From Astrocystis sublimbata (Eukaryota; Ascomycota; Sordariomycetes; Xylariales; Xylariaceae): 64,000 nucleotides of DNA. Location: contig JAJNNY010000064.1 in NCBI GenBank assembly GCA_022453515.1, positions 62,001 to 126,000 on the forward strand. Reading direction: 5' to 3'. Every line of letters starts with the position of its first letter. Within the stretch, counting starts at the first letter, position 1. Shown one piece after another: positions 34,485-44,712 of the stretch. Under the pieces are notes generated by a model. The model did not search any database. It saw only the letters and a list, made by a program, of their open reading frames with translations, and was not told where the DNA came from. Position numbers and translations under genes: made by a program.

Positions 34485-34990
34485 AGCACCCTGCTTCCAT
34501 CAGAAGGGCTTTTGCCGGGATGTGCGAACATCGAGGCGCAAAACTATCCCGAGGTTGTTGCTGCCACCCCTTAGCTCGATCCAAAGGTCTGCATTCACCT
34601 CTGCGTGCGCATTGAGGGCCTCGCCGGAGGCTACAACAGTCCCAAAATCAACAACATTGTCACATATGAACCCTTCCTGGCTTGAAAAAATGAGAGACCA
34701 CCTTTGGTCGCCAGCGCTACAATCCCACACATTGTTGACTTGCTCCCAGTTTTCGCTAGGCTAACGGCTTAAGATGCTCGTAGACAGATCCCCAACTCTC
34801 GCCAGCCACAATCTCAATGGAGCCAGGCACGGGTTGGGGACCCGCGGCACAAGTGGTAAAGAACGCCGTTGGTTGTGAATGGATTTATGGCCTCAATGAA
34901 ATGCAACGATCTCCTCCTTGGTCTCGAGTAGAAAAATGCAAGCCGGGGTCAAATCTCTCTCGAACCCAGAGAGGGAGTCATTATTCAAGG
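34485..34990 (-). pseudogene. N-terminal half of an FAD-linked (BBE-type) oxidoreductase, broken
   Basis: Reading the minus strand from about 34990 down, blocks appear in family order: FERDLTPACIFLLETKEEIV, then SIEIVAGESWGSVYEHLKPL, and then EGFICDNVVDFGTVVASGEA leading into DLWIELRGGSNNLGIVLRLD. They correspond to the FAD-binding domain of fungal 6-hydroxynicotine-oxidase-like enzymes. The blocks are in different frames and separated by stops. The stretch that normally carries the RGGGH motif is missing between the first two blocks. Similarity stops near 34485, where the substrate-binding half should begin. That half is found instead on the plus strand at 30.1-31.0 kb. Confidence 0.75.
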
Positions 34991-35698
34991 TTTCATGTCT
35001 CTCAGATTGGGTGGTAACGAGATAATTGATCTGGCGGCATAAAAGGTTAAACGTTTGAGGGCCAAAATAGCTCCAGCTGCCTTGACATTGGATGTTTTAT
35101 AATATGGGGGCAGAGCAACTATCGCGTACATATCAATATTCAAATTATGCATACATGGGTTGGTCCAATTGAACCTGCCGAGTTGGAAGAAACCCATTTG
35201 AGACATGCAATCATCAGTCGCATATCTGTGTTAATCAAGCATGGCTCTTAGTTGAGGTATTATCTCACCAACAACACCACCAACCTGAAGATCAACAGGC
35301 AATGGAGAGTATGGGATGAGCTGCCCTTGTAGTAGGTACCTCATGCACTTGCCAAAAGACTGCTGCCTCGGGTGGTCCAAACACACACAGCTAAGTACAC
35401 TGTAAAAGCACCCAGGTTCCAGTTCCCCAGATCTTCAACATCAGGGTAGATGTAAACATAGCATTGCACGTATCACAGCGTGGACCCGTCACGTTTCTAA
35501 GAGGCTAACATATAAATCAATCGCGTGAATTTGTATTCATCTACAGCAATAGATGGCTACCAGTCCGATATTTCGAACTGTGAGTATCAATGGTCAAGCT
35601 AGTGTGGTAAAAAGTGCAGTGTTGCAGTTCCAACCATGCACAGCATGATAGGAAGTGTGGTATGAGCAACCCCACGTCAAACCAAGTGATACAAATGC
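34991..35698. other. Intergenic, no gene seen
   Basis: About 700 bp between the oxidoreductase fragment and the 3' end of the small basic protein gene. Short frames only. Confidence 0.45.
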
Positions 35699-36254
35699 CT
35701 AGATCTCTTCTTCATCATGATCGTCCTCAACATGAGCTTTGCAGAAACGCTTCGCAGGACCAGGAGTTTTGTTTGCCTCAGAATCCTCGCTTGATGGCCC
35801 AACGACTTCGGCCACGCTTCGCTTGTTGCGCTTAGGAGGTGTAGCCGCAGCACTCTCCACAGCATTGGTGTCTGCCACACTTCGCACCTTTTTCTTCGCA
35901 GCTGCACCACGAATGCGTAAACAAGGTTAGCTACTTGATAGTCCGCCGTAAGGTGGTTGACATGAATAGAAGAGTGCTTGAAGATTGGTGGCAGGTGTAA
36001 TACGAAAGACGATGTTAGGAAGCCAGATTTTGGGTACCTGAGAGAATGTTTGACGCGCTTCGGTCATTGGTATAACCACACATGCCAGCAAGTTTGTGCA
36101 AGTCAACCTGCACCATGTTAGCAATGGGGAGCCGAGGCATGAGGTGTAGTTCTTTCCTGGTGCTTACCTTGGGGTCGGTGCCCTCAATACATCGCCATGC
36201 GTTAACAAGGATAGCCACCTCGTTTGGCTTTAGTTCGTTGACCTTGGGTGCCAT
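35699..36254 (-). CDS. Small basic nuclear protein, histone H1.3-like fungal family
   Basis: Three exons (36254-36168, 36107-36038, 35901-35699) join to 119 residues. The N-terminal block (NEVAILVNAWRCIEGTDPKV, then LHKLAGMCGYTNDRSASNIL) matches a short helical domain found in many small ascomycete proteins that databases often label histone H1.3-like; the name does not prove linker-histone function. A lysine-rich KKKVRSVAD and PPKRNKRSVAE region follows, suggesting nuclear localisation, and the tail is acidic (EDDHDEEE). The usual Trp near the end of the helical block is absent here. Both introns have normal borders. DNA or chromatin binding is plausible but inferred. Confidence 0.72.
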
Positions 36255-36962
36255 GGCGACTGGTAATTGGCGTAGATGATGATCTTGGGTGATGAAGCCG
36301 CAATGGTGTAAGCTACAGGTTGGCTAGTGGTTAGTCGTGAAAGAAGGTGCAAGGTGTACAATAGTGACAGCACAGTTCGGATTTGTGAAGGAACTTACTT
36401 GTTATGGGAGCTTGATGTTGAGATGATGGCAAAGCACCGGAGCTGATGATTTGTGAACGAGGAAGGATGGTATAGAGCTCTGAAAAGCTGGAGGAAACTG
36501 CTCTTTTATATCTTGGGAAGGAGTGCAGTCTCAGAACCAAATGCCCCGAGGTTTTGGCAGCTACTTCCCTGAAGGTAGATCCCTACTCACTGTGAAATAA
36601 CTCGGCATCAAGGTGCACTGGAGAGTGTACAGAACCGGGACAGTGCCAGGGGAGTGGGCCGGAAGGTCCCGGAGCAAACTGCGGCATATCGGCGACTAGG
36701 TGGCGCATCCTGCTGGCCGTGAGGCCGGCGGCAGTACCGGGGAAAGGCTTGGCAAGGTCTCGCAGTGAATATGCAAACACTACACTGCCAGACAGGGTAT
36801 TACAGACCACAGATGTGCCCATATCAACTGCTTTGATCCAAACTTTGATCTATCGCTTCCCTTCATGCCTGTTTTTGTTCATGAGGTAAATGTTTTAAGG
36901 GTGTAAAAATGGGGTTTTCATTTTTAACAACTTGTAAAAAGAAAGAATACAGTTCACTTGTA
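36255..36962. other. Intergenic, no supported gene
   Basis: About 700 bp. It contains the promoter of the small basic protein gene and a 79-codon minus frame at 36583-36822 with no recognisable family. Confidence 0.45.
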
Positions 36963-37130
36963 ATGCATACACTCATGCACTGCAATATCAAACCCGAGAA
37001 AGTCCTCCTTGAGGCCAACGAGACAGTGAAGCTTGCTGATTTCGGCCTCGGCGACTTCGCCTGAAATGATAGACAACAGACCTGGTGCGGCACGCTTGAC
37101 TACATGGCACCAGAGATAGTAATAAGGGGA
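36963..37130 (+). pseudogene. Protein kinase fragment (Aurora-like catalytic loop to activation segment)
   Basis: A 56-codon remnant of a Ser/Thr kinase domain. HCNIKPEKVLLEANETVKLA corresponds to the catalytic loop, followed by an intact DFGLGDFA, then a TGA stop, then NDRQQTWCGTLDYMAPEIV, the activation segment through APE. The catalytic HRD is changed to HCN, removing the catalytic Asp, so it could not phosphorylate. Nothing upstream or downstream continues the kinase; a (CAA)n microsatellite begins just after it and the retroelement lies 270 bp further on. The NDRQQT...CGTLDY pattern is closest to Aurora-type kinases. Confidence 0.75.
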
Positions 37131-37143
37131 GGACAGATCTGCT

Positions 37144-37167
37144 ACAACAACAACAACAACAACAACC
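37144..37167. repeat. (CAA)n microsatellite
   Basis: Eight perfect trinucleotide units directly after the kinase fragment. Confidence 0.9.
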
Positions 37168-37401
37168 ATTGGTATTGTCAGGTGTCAAGATATCATAAGC
37201 CTTACCATGACCCAGCGGGTGCAAAAGCACTTGACAGTTATTAAGGGGGGAAAGGGGGGGAATCTACTATGCACCAAACAAAATAGGCCAATCAATCATA
37301 ACATTCCAAATTCTATGTAATGAATCGTAGGTGTGATACTTGACATGCATCAACTGTAGCAGGATCTCTGTATGTGTACATGTCTCCTCGGTTCCTACTA
37401 T

Positions 37402-37406
37402 CCTAA
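37402..37406. repeat. Target-site duplication, left copy (CCTAA)
   Basis: Five bases, CCTAA, directly before the 5' LTR, repeated exactly after the 3' LTR at 44708-44712. Five bp is usual for Ty3/gypsy integrases. Confidence 0.9.
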
Positions 37407-37736
37407 TGTCACACGGGTCACTTCCGGGCTACCCAAATAGGAAGCCTACGCGCCCTAAACCTCTGAATATATAGATGATTGGATCAGAGCTACGGATCTA
37501 GAAGGTCATGAGGACCTCCGTATACAGGCGACAACCAACAGGCATAAGTGAGGCGTGCCGCAGACCCGAGGAAGGTCCGAAGCCGGCCTCAAGGGCTGCC
37601 AGAAGGAGCATAAATAGAAGGGATTCCTCCAGCCTGGAGTAGAGGCTTTAGGAGGACATGGACCCTTTTGTGCCCTAGAGAATTATTAGCTGAATCGAAG
37701 CTTATTCTAAGCCCTAGAAATCTAGCCCTTGTTATA
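37407..37736 (+). repeat. 5' LTR (330 bp)
   Basis: Starts TGTCACACGG and ends GTTATA, where the 3' copy ends GTTACA. It contains a TATA-like ATAAATAG at about 37611 and the predicted transcript start at about 37676. Confidence 0.95.
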
Positions 37737-37737
37737 G

Positions 37738-37748
37738 ATAATTCTCTA
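37738..37748 (+). promoter_or_regulatory. Predicted primer-binding site, self-priming type
   Basis: ATAATTCTCTA lies one base after the 5' LTR and is the exact reverse complement of TAGAGAATTAT inside the LTR at 37676-37686. In Tf1-like elements, the first 11 nt of the mRNA fold back on the PBS to prime reverse transcription. Confidence 0.6.
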
Positions 37749-38455
37749 CTACTAAAGGAGAACTCCAGACCATTTACATACTACCTTTTCTATATACTAT
37801 CTATAAGCCCAAGGACTTCTATAAACGTAAAGTACTCTAGTAAATCTATATGTCAACTAAGGCTATAATAGCTATCGCTAGTAATAAATCACCTTTATCC
37901 TTATTAATAAGTATAACATCCGTTGCTGGCGATACCCCCTACCCAAGTATTAGTAATATCCCTGAGCTAATAGTAGAAATACTAGCCATTGGACCCTAGG
38001 AATTAAGCCCCAACGCTAGTTTAAAAGAGTTTAGTTCTAAAGAATCAGAATCGGAGTTAAAAGAATCTAACGAATCGGAGAACAAAAAAGGAAGCCCTAT
38101 ACCTATACCTATTATTATTAGTACCTAATAAATAGATAATATACCTCCAAACTTTCCATTTTTACTTTTACTACCGTTAGGACCCATCGCGGGTTCTATC
38201 GCTTTATTACAAGCCCAGTTACTTATAGGATCAATACCCTTACTAACTATCATCCCACCAACTGAGACACCAGCGGAGCCTATTATATTAATAGAACTCG
38301 TATTACGCGACCCCGAGGCGCTACCTAACGCGTCTCTAACCAACATATTACCTCCCGTTAAGCACGTTCTCACGCTCATCGACTATATCGGTAGGCCTAA
38401 GCCTACCCAGCACTAACGCTAACGATCCCTATATAGGCGTTTCCCAATCAAAAGT

Positions 38456-40756
38456 ATGTCTACCTCTAATATGCTACAAGCACCCAGCAGGGAAGCCACC
38501 CCGGCAGGCCCTACTACTAATCCTGTACCCGACGGATCCTTAACGCTCTACTACACCCCGCTGTTTACCACCATCCTGTAAGGCCAAACGGTGGACGAGG
38601 AAATATCTAATATTACCTTGTCTTACCCTGACCTATAGATGATTACCCTACACAACCAGATGTAGTAGAGCGTCGAGCTTAGTTATACACTAGCTAAAGG
38701 CGTGGCTAACTTAAATAACGATAGGAAGCAGGAACTCTAGGATTACTATAGGAAAGTCTAGGATACCTATAATACTTTCTATAATATATATAAACAAGGT
38801 CTCCAGCTAAGCAAGGAGCAAGCTCGATAACTGGAAACCCGTATATAGGAAGCTAGTACGTTATTTGCGCGCGAAGTTTGGGCTACCGTGGCCTCTCTTA
38901 CCCGGAATGTAAAGACCTGGAATAAGGCTATTATAGGCCTCCAGGAGATAGTAAAGCTTTATTATAACACACTCTATGTCCTTAACAACAAAATTACGAC
39001 CCAGGAAAACCTAATCCGAACCTAGCAGACGGACCACGGCAACCTGGTGAACGAATTAAATCAGTAGGGATATGAGAAGAACCAACGCTTCAATTACTTG
39101 GAAGAACAACTATACATAGATCCTGCTTAAATTAAAAAAGTACGCCGGTATACGGAAGCTATAGTTACTAAGATATAGCGCTAGCTATAAACTAATTAAT
39201 AAATCGATATTAATTTAGTAATATATAATATAAAAGTATAAACCCTATCTAGCGCTTTTATTAGCTAACCCTAGTTACGCCCTTGCACCAAGTATTCCAG
39301 CTTAAAAGCTCGGATTAGAAACCAACTAACCTCGGAGGTACTATAAGCCTTACAAATAAGGGGGGTTTCCGAGGCAGCTTAAGCCCAGTACCAAGCAACC
39401 AGGGTGCAAGCCTCCCTTATTGGAGCACCTGGCGGACCAGGGGACGACCCGGATAATTCTAATAATGATTTCAGGGGTTACCGCCCTTTTCAACCACCTT
39501 GTGGACCTCCTAGGGGGCTACTACAAGGACCACCCAGACAATCCGGTAGGAACGGCAACGATAATAATAACTCGCTACCCCGGAATAGTACAAAAGACCG
39601 TTTAATTAGAGCGCTAGAACGTTTAGTCCAACCCCTAATAACAGCAACAATCAACCCTATATAACTTAACAAGCCTAGCATATATAATAGAAAAAACAAA
39701 TCAAAGTTTATACTATGGTAGGCTAGGGTACGATTATATATATAGTTATATTTAAATAGTTTCCCCGAAGACTACTATCATATTAACTGGGTAGGATTAC
39801 TACTAACGGACCTAGCTCAAACGTGGCATTAGCAGCGCCTAGGCCAACTGCGGCATATAGGCCTGCGGGACTAATGGAATGCATACAAGGTAGCGCTAAA
39901 GGAGCGATTCCGGGACTCCTCGGAAAAGCACCGGAATTACCGCAAAATAAAGGAGCTACGCTATTACAGAGATATAGTCCAGTATATTACAGAAATAATG
40001 GATTTTAATAAGGCAGTTAAGTGGTTTAGAACGATATTCTAGACCTATATATTAAAAACCTTGCCCGACGAGATTACTAAATTAGTATACTTTAGGTAAG
40101 GTATTATGCTTAAAAACGATAACGAGTTTTTGGATATAATTCGTAAAACAGGATCGATCTATAAAAACATGCTTACGAACCTAGGCCTAATAATACTATT
40201 GTTAAAAGGTAGGCCCGCTTTAATAATGGAACATTTGAAATCGGGCCAACCCAAAAAAGGAGATCGTTCCAACTCCGGCCTAAATCGATCCTTAAAACAG
40301 GACGAAGGCAAGAAAGCTGGCTAATCCAGACCTAGGATTAAAGCGAAGGATAAACGTTGGGGTTCCAATAAAGAGGCTTTATAAAGGATAGCGTAAAACA
40401 CTATTAACCAACAAAAACACGATAGGAAAGCATATTAGCGATATAGCCGTAATAACTATTAAACCCTCGCTTGCTTCGCTAAGAAAGATCAAAAGGGTAA
40501 GGACCTACCGCCAGCCCCGGAGAAAATCTCTTCTATAAAACAAAAAACCAAAGATAGTCTAACTTACGATACAAAAAAAGCACGGGTAGATACAATAGTA
40601 ACAGAAACAGTATATTTAAGAAACGAACCTATAATAGAAATAGTACCTATAACCTATTTCGAAAACAAAAACTCTAAATCGGATTTTTAAATAGTCCCTA
40701 TACAATACTTCGTAAAACCAATAGACCGTATTAAAGTAAGGCGATCACAGTCTTAA
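38456..40756 (+). pseudogene. gag-like region of the retroelement
   Basis: From ATG 38456 one frame can be followed to about 40756, interrupted by many stops. The first third is helical and charged (LSYTLAKGVANLNNDRKQEL), the middle is Pro/Gly-rich (GAPGGPGDDPDNSNNDFRGY), and the part near 39740-40080 resembles a retrotransposon capsid domain (WNAYKVALKERFRDSSEKH). I cannot find an intact CCHC zinc knuckle. A lysine-rich stretch near 40220-40320 could be the nucleic-acid-binding region. The boundary to pol is uncertain; pol is in another frame. Confidence 0.7.
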
Positions 40757-40839
40757 GCCTAAAGAGATTACGAAACGCCGAGGCAACAATAAGAAGGGTT
40801 ATACCTGAGCCGAAATCAGGTACCAGACCTATTATACCT

Positions 40840-43800
40840 ATGACCCTGCTTTATAACAATAATAAACACAAAATCAGGATTCTTTTAGACACTAGTAGTT
40901 CGGTACTAGTCCTCTCACTACCTTTTGTACAAAAATGGAAGCTACCGATATACAAGCGCATTTCGCCGCGGCTAATAACAGCATTCGACGCTTCTATAGT
41001 ACAGGAAGGAGGGAGATACTATACAGATAGCCTGGTATTATAACACCAGGATAATCACTATACGCGGTTAAACTTCGAGCTTACCGCCTTGGACGACTAG
41101 TACAACGCCATCCTACCCTAGTAGTGGTTAGAACAACATACCCCGGCCAATTTCTTTAGCACAACAAAGAAAGTCCGGTTTACGTCGCATTATTATTAAT
41201 AAAACTGCATAAGCCAAGCGGTTCTATCACAAGACAAGGCTCGCGTCGCACCCTACAACGTAGCTTCCTTACAGACTGCCATACAGGCAGCACTAGAGGA
41301 AGTACCCGAGAAGTTCCGCAGCTACCTTCCCATTATAAGCAAAGAAGCTGCGACCCGACTGCCCGATCACCAGCCATAGGATCATAGTATCGATCTCCAA
41401 GAAGGGAAGTTACCCCCGTGGGGGCCCCTATACGCTATGAGCGCAAGAAAGCTCGACACCTTAAAACCATAGTTAAAGGAAATGCTTAATAGCAAGCGAA
41501 TCAGGAAATCCACCTCTTCCTATAGCGCCCCGTTAATATTCGTAGAAAAAAAGGACCCTAACGATCCTCTCCGCCCCGTAGTTAACTATAGGGGTTTCAA
41601 TAGTATAACTATACCCATCCGGTATCCGATCCCGCTAATTACCAAGCTATAAGCCCGGTTTAGCACAGCTAAATAGTTTACTAAAATAGACCTCAAATCA
41701 GGGTTCTATTTGGTCCGTATTAAGAAGGGCCACAAATAGAAAACTGCCTTTAGATGCAAGTATAGACTCTTTGAATATACGGTTATACTATTTAGGCTTA
41801 TTAACGCCCCGGCCATGTTCTAATCGATAATAAATAACATTTTCCGAGATCTTATTAACGCTAGCCTATTAGTATACCTCAACGATCTGCTTATCTATAC
41901 AGATACTATTAAAGAACACAACCGCCTTGTAAAGGAAGTACTCCGTTGGCTAACCAACTATCACTTTACTATTGCTCTACAGAAGTGCAAATAGCAAGTG
42001 CAAGAAGTAGAGTTCCTTAGCTACGTCATTAGCGCCCAGGGCGTAGCAATAGCTAAGGATAAAATTGACTGTATTACCAAATGAGAAACACCTCGAAGCC
42101 TTAAAGAATGCCAGCAGTTTGTAGGGTTTGCAAACTTCTATAGAAGATTTATTAAGAACTTCTCGTTTATTATTAAACCACTAACAGATGCAAACAAGGG
42201 AGAAAAAAAGAACTAGAAATGGTCTGACACTATAGGAGAAGCCTTCAGAGCATTGAAACACCACTTCACCACAGCGCCCATCCTAGTCCACTTCAACCCG
42301 GACGAAACTGCGTTCATCGAAACCGATACCTCTGACTTCGCCCTAGGAGCGGTCATGTCCCAAAAAGACAAGGACGGAAGGCTGCAACCAGTAGCCTTCC
42401 ACTCTAGAAAGCTAATACTAGCGGAAATAAACTACGAAATCCATAACAAGGAACTCCTCGCTATTATCAACGGCTTAGATCGTTAGTAATAATACCTAAA
42501 GGGAGCCAAACACCGCATTAAGATCTTTTCAGACTATCAAAACCTGGCCTACTTCACAACAGCCAAGGTACTAAATCAACAACAAGCCCGGTAGGCTCAA
42601 CAACTATCCAGTTACTAGTTTATTATCAACTACCGCCCTAGCAGGCAGAATAAAAAGGCCGATATTTTGTTAAAATTACCCCAATATCGGCCTAAGAAAG
42701 GAGGAGCTAAGGACTAGCTAATAACGTCGGTCCTACAGGAGAAACATTTTTTATACTCGAAAGGTCTCCTGGCAGAATTACCAAAGGACTCGGCCGCAGT
42801 ACTACTATCCTCTGTACAACTATGTAATCTGACCGTACTTAAATGGGCTCCAGAGTTCATACAGAAGGTTAAGGAAGCAGGGCTAAAGGATCTAGAGTAT
42901 GTTCTGGGGCTTTAAAACATAGAACCTTGGGAGGATAATACCCGTATAACGAAGATAGGGAAACACCTAACCCTAGACAACGGAATACTATACCGAAAAG
43001 AACGGTTATAAGTACCCAAGGAACTCTAAAAAAAAGTGATAAGATCGGAACATAATATACTAGTGGCTGGTTATATGGGTATGGATAAAACCCTTGAGCT
43101 GATTACCTGTAACTTTTGGTAGCCCAGCATGGAAGGGATCGTAAGAAGCTTCGTGAGTAGATGCCTCGAATGCCAACGTAACAAGGCTCCTAGACACGCC
43201 TTATACGGACTCCTACAGCCTATAAAGCTCTATTACAGACTATGGAACACCGTGGTAATAGACTTTATTACAAACCTCCCCCTTTCTAATAGATACGACT
43301 CCATTTGGGTGATGGTAGACCCCTTTACTAAGATGGGACACTTTGTGCCTTTTAAAGTAGGGGAAAAAAAGACCGAAGATCTAATAAAGATTTTTGCGAA
43401 AACCCATTGGAAGTATTATGGCACCCCCCTAGATATTATTTCTAATAGAGACTCTAGATTTACGGCCTATATATGGAAGGACTTCCTTAAGCTGGTAGGC
43501 ATTAAGCCCCGTATAAGTATAGCCTTCTACCCACAGACCGACGGGCAGACCGAGCGGCTAAATCAGACCCTCGAGATTTACCTCCGTACTTTCGTAAATT
43601 ATGAGATGTCGAACTGGGAGGACTTACTACCCACTACGGAGTTTGCTTACAATAACTCCACTTCCACCTCCACACATATAACTCCCTTCTACACTAACTA
43701 CGGCTACTACCCTGTAGTATATAATCCGCCGATGGGAGCACCCAAGAACCCAGGTAGCCGCCTGTACGCTTACTGGATGACCCAGGTGCACAAAGAAGCT

Positions 43801-44343
43801 AAAAAGCACCTGCAAATCAGCCGTTAACAGATAAAGGAGTAGGCTAACAAACAACGTCTCGAGCCACCCGTCCATAAGAAAAATCAACTAGTAATACTAA
43901 ACGCTAAACATATTAAAACCAAACGTCCCGCTAAAAAATTCGATAGTAAGCTTTTTAGTCCCTTCCAGATTCAGAAGGTCATTTCCCCTACTACAGTAAG
44001 ACTTGTCCTACCAAAGGGCTGGAGAATACATAACTCTTTTCACGTCTCCCTTATAGAACCACATCGGGTTGGAAAAGGGCAGACACCGCCTAACCCTAAC
44101 CAGGTCCTACGGGACACGCCCGCTATAAAAGCCGAGGAGTACTACGTAAACAAAATTGTTAACTCCATAACAGTCCAAAGTAACGTGAAATACCTCATCA
44201 AGTAGGAAGACTACCCCAAGAAGAAGGACTGGACCTGGGAACCTTACGACCACTTGCTCGGCGACCTCGCAAAAGACATGGTCAGACAATTCCGACAACA
44301 GCATCCGGACAAGCCCCACGATCCTCGAGTAACGGCGATATAG
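40840..44343 (+). pseudogene. pol region: protease, reverse transcriptase, RNase H, integrase, chromodomain
   Basis: One frame runs from 40840 to TAG 44341-44343 with nonsense codons but no frame change. The aspartic protease has ILLDTSSS near 40882. Reverse transcriptase covers about 41400-42060, with the catalytic box reading YLND at about 41875-41886 instead of the usual two aspartates. RNase H begins near 42290 ([14 protein letters not shown]). Integrase shows a CLECQRNK zinc-finger half at about 43165, VIDFITNLP, SNRDSRF (Asn where the second catalytic Asp is expected, 43444) and QTDGQTERLNQTLE. A chromodomain-like block follows at 44140-44260 (VKYLIK, EDYPKKKDWTWEPYDHL). Most stops replace Trp or Gln positions, as RIP would cause. 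Confidence 0.9.
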
Positions 44344-44358
44344 CGCCCAGGACAGGCT

Positions 44359-44377
44359 TTAAAAAGAAGGGAGATGG
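44359..44377 (+). promoter_or_regulatory. Polypurine tract
   Basis: TTAAAAAGAAGGGAGATGG directly before the 3' LTR; this is the expected primer site for plus-strand DNA synthesis. Confidence 0.8.
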
Positions 44378-44707
44378 TGTCACACGGGTCACTTCCGGGC
44401 TACCCAAATAGGAAGCCTACGCGCCCTAAACCTCTGAATATATAGATGATTGGATCAGAGCTACGGATCTAGAAGGTCATAAGGACCTCCGTATACAGGC
44501 GACAACCAACAGGCATAAGTGAGGCGTGCCGCAGACCCGAGGAAGGTCCGAAGCCGGCCTCAAGGGCTGCCAGAAGGAGCATAAATAGAAGGGATTCCTC
44601 CAGCCTGGAGTAGAGGCTTTAGGAGGACATGGACCCTTTTGTGCCCTAGAGAATTATTAGCTGAATCGAAGCTTATTCCAAGCCCTAGAAATCTAGCCCT
44701 TGTTACA
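44378..44707 (+). repeat. 3' LTR (330 bp)
   Basis: Same length as the 5' LTR. Differences are ATA for ATG at the CAT(G/A)AG site, CCA for CTA near the end, and the terminal ACA for ATA. Confidence 0.95.
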
Positions 44708-44712
44708 CCTAA
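44708..44712. repeat. Target-site duplication, right copy (CCTAA)
   Basis: Exact copy of 37402-37406. Confidence 0.9.

Larger units (their letters stand above)
37407..44707 (+). mobile_element. Full-length Ty3/gypsy LTR retrotransposon (chromovirus), inactivated
   Basis: A 7.3-kb element with two 330-bp LTRs, gag-like and pol-like regions in the usual order (protease, reverse transcriptase, RNase H, integrase, chromodomain), a purine tract and a 5-bp target duplication. The order of reverse transcriptase before integrase defines Ty3/gypsy; the C-terminal chromodomain makes it a chromovirus. The LTRs differ at three positions only. Coding parts carry many in-frame TAG, TAA and TGA codons but I see no frameshift in pol, so it is dead by point mutation. 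Internal sequence is AT-rich compared with its LTRs. It inserted into gene-poor DNA beside the kinase fragment. Confidence 0.95.

Noticed and set aside
37870..38460. Additional ORF between the 5' LTR and gag
   Set aside because: Stops are dense and the frame cannot be followed; it is more likely leader sequence or the start of gag.
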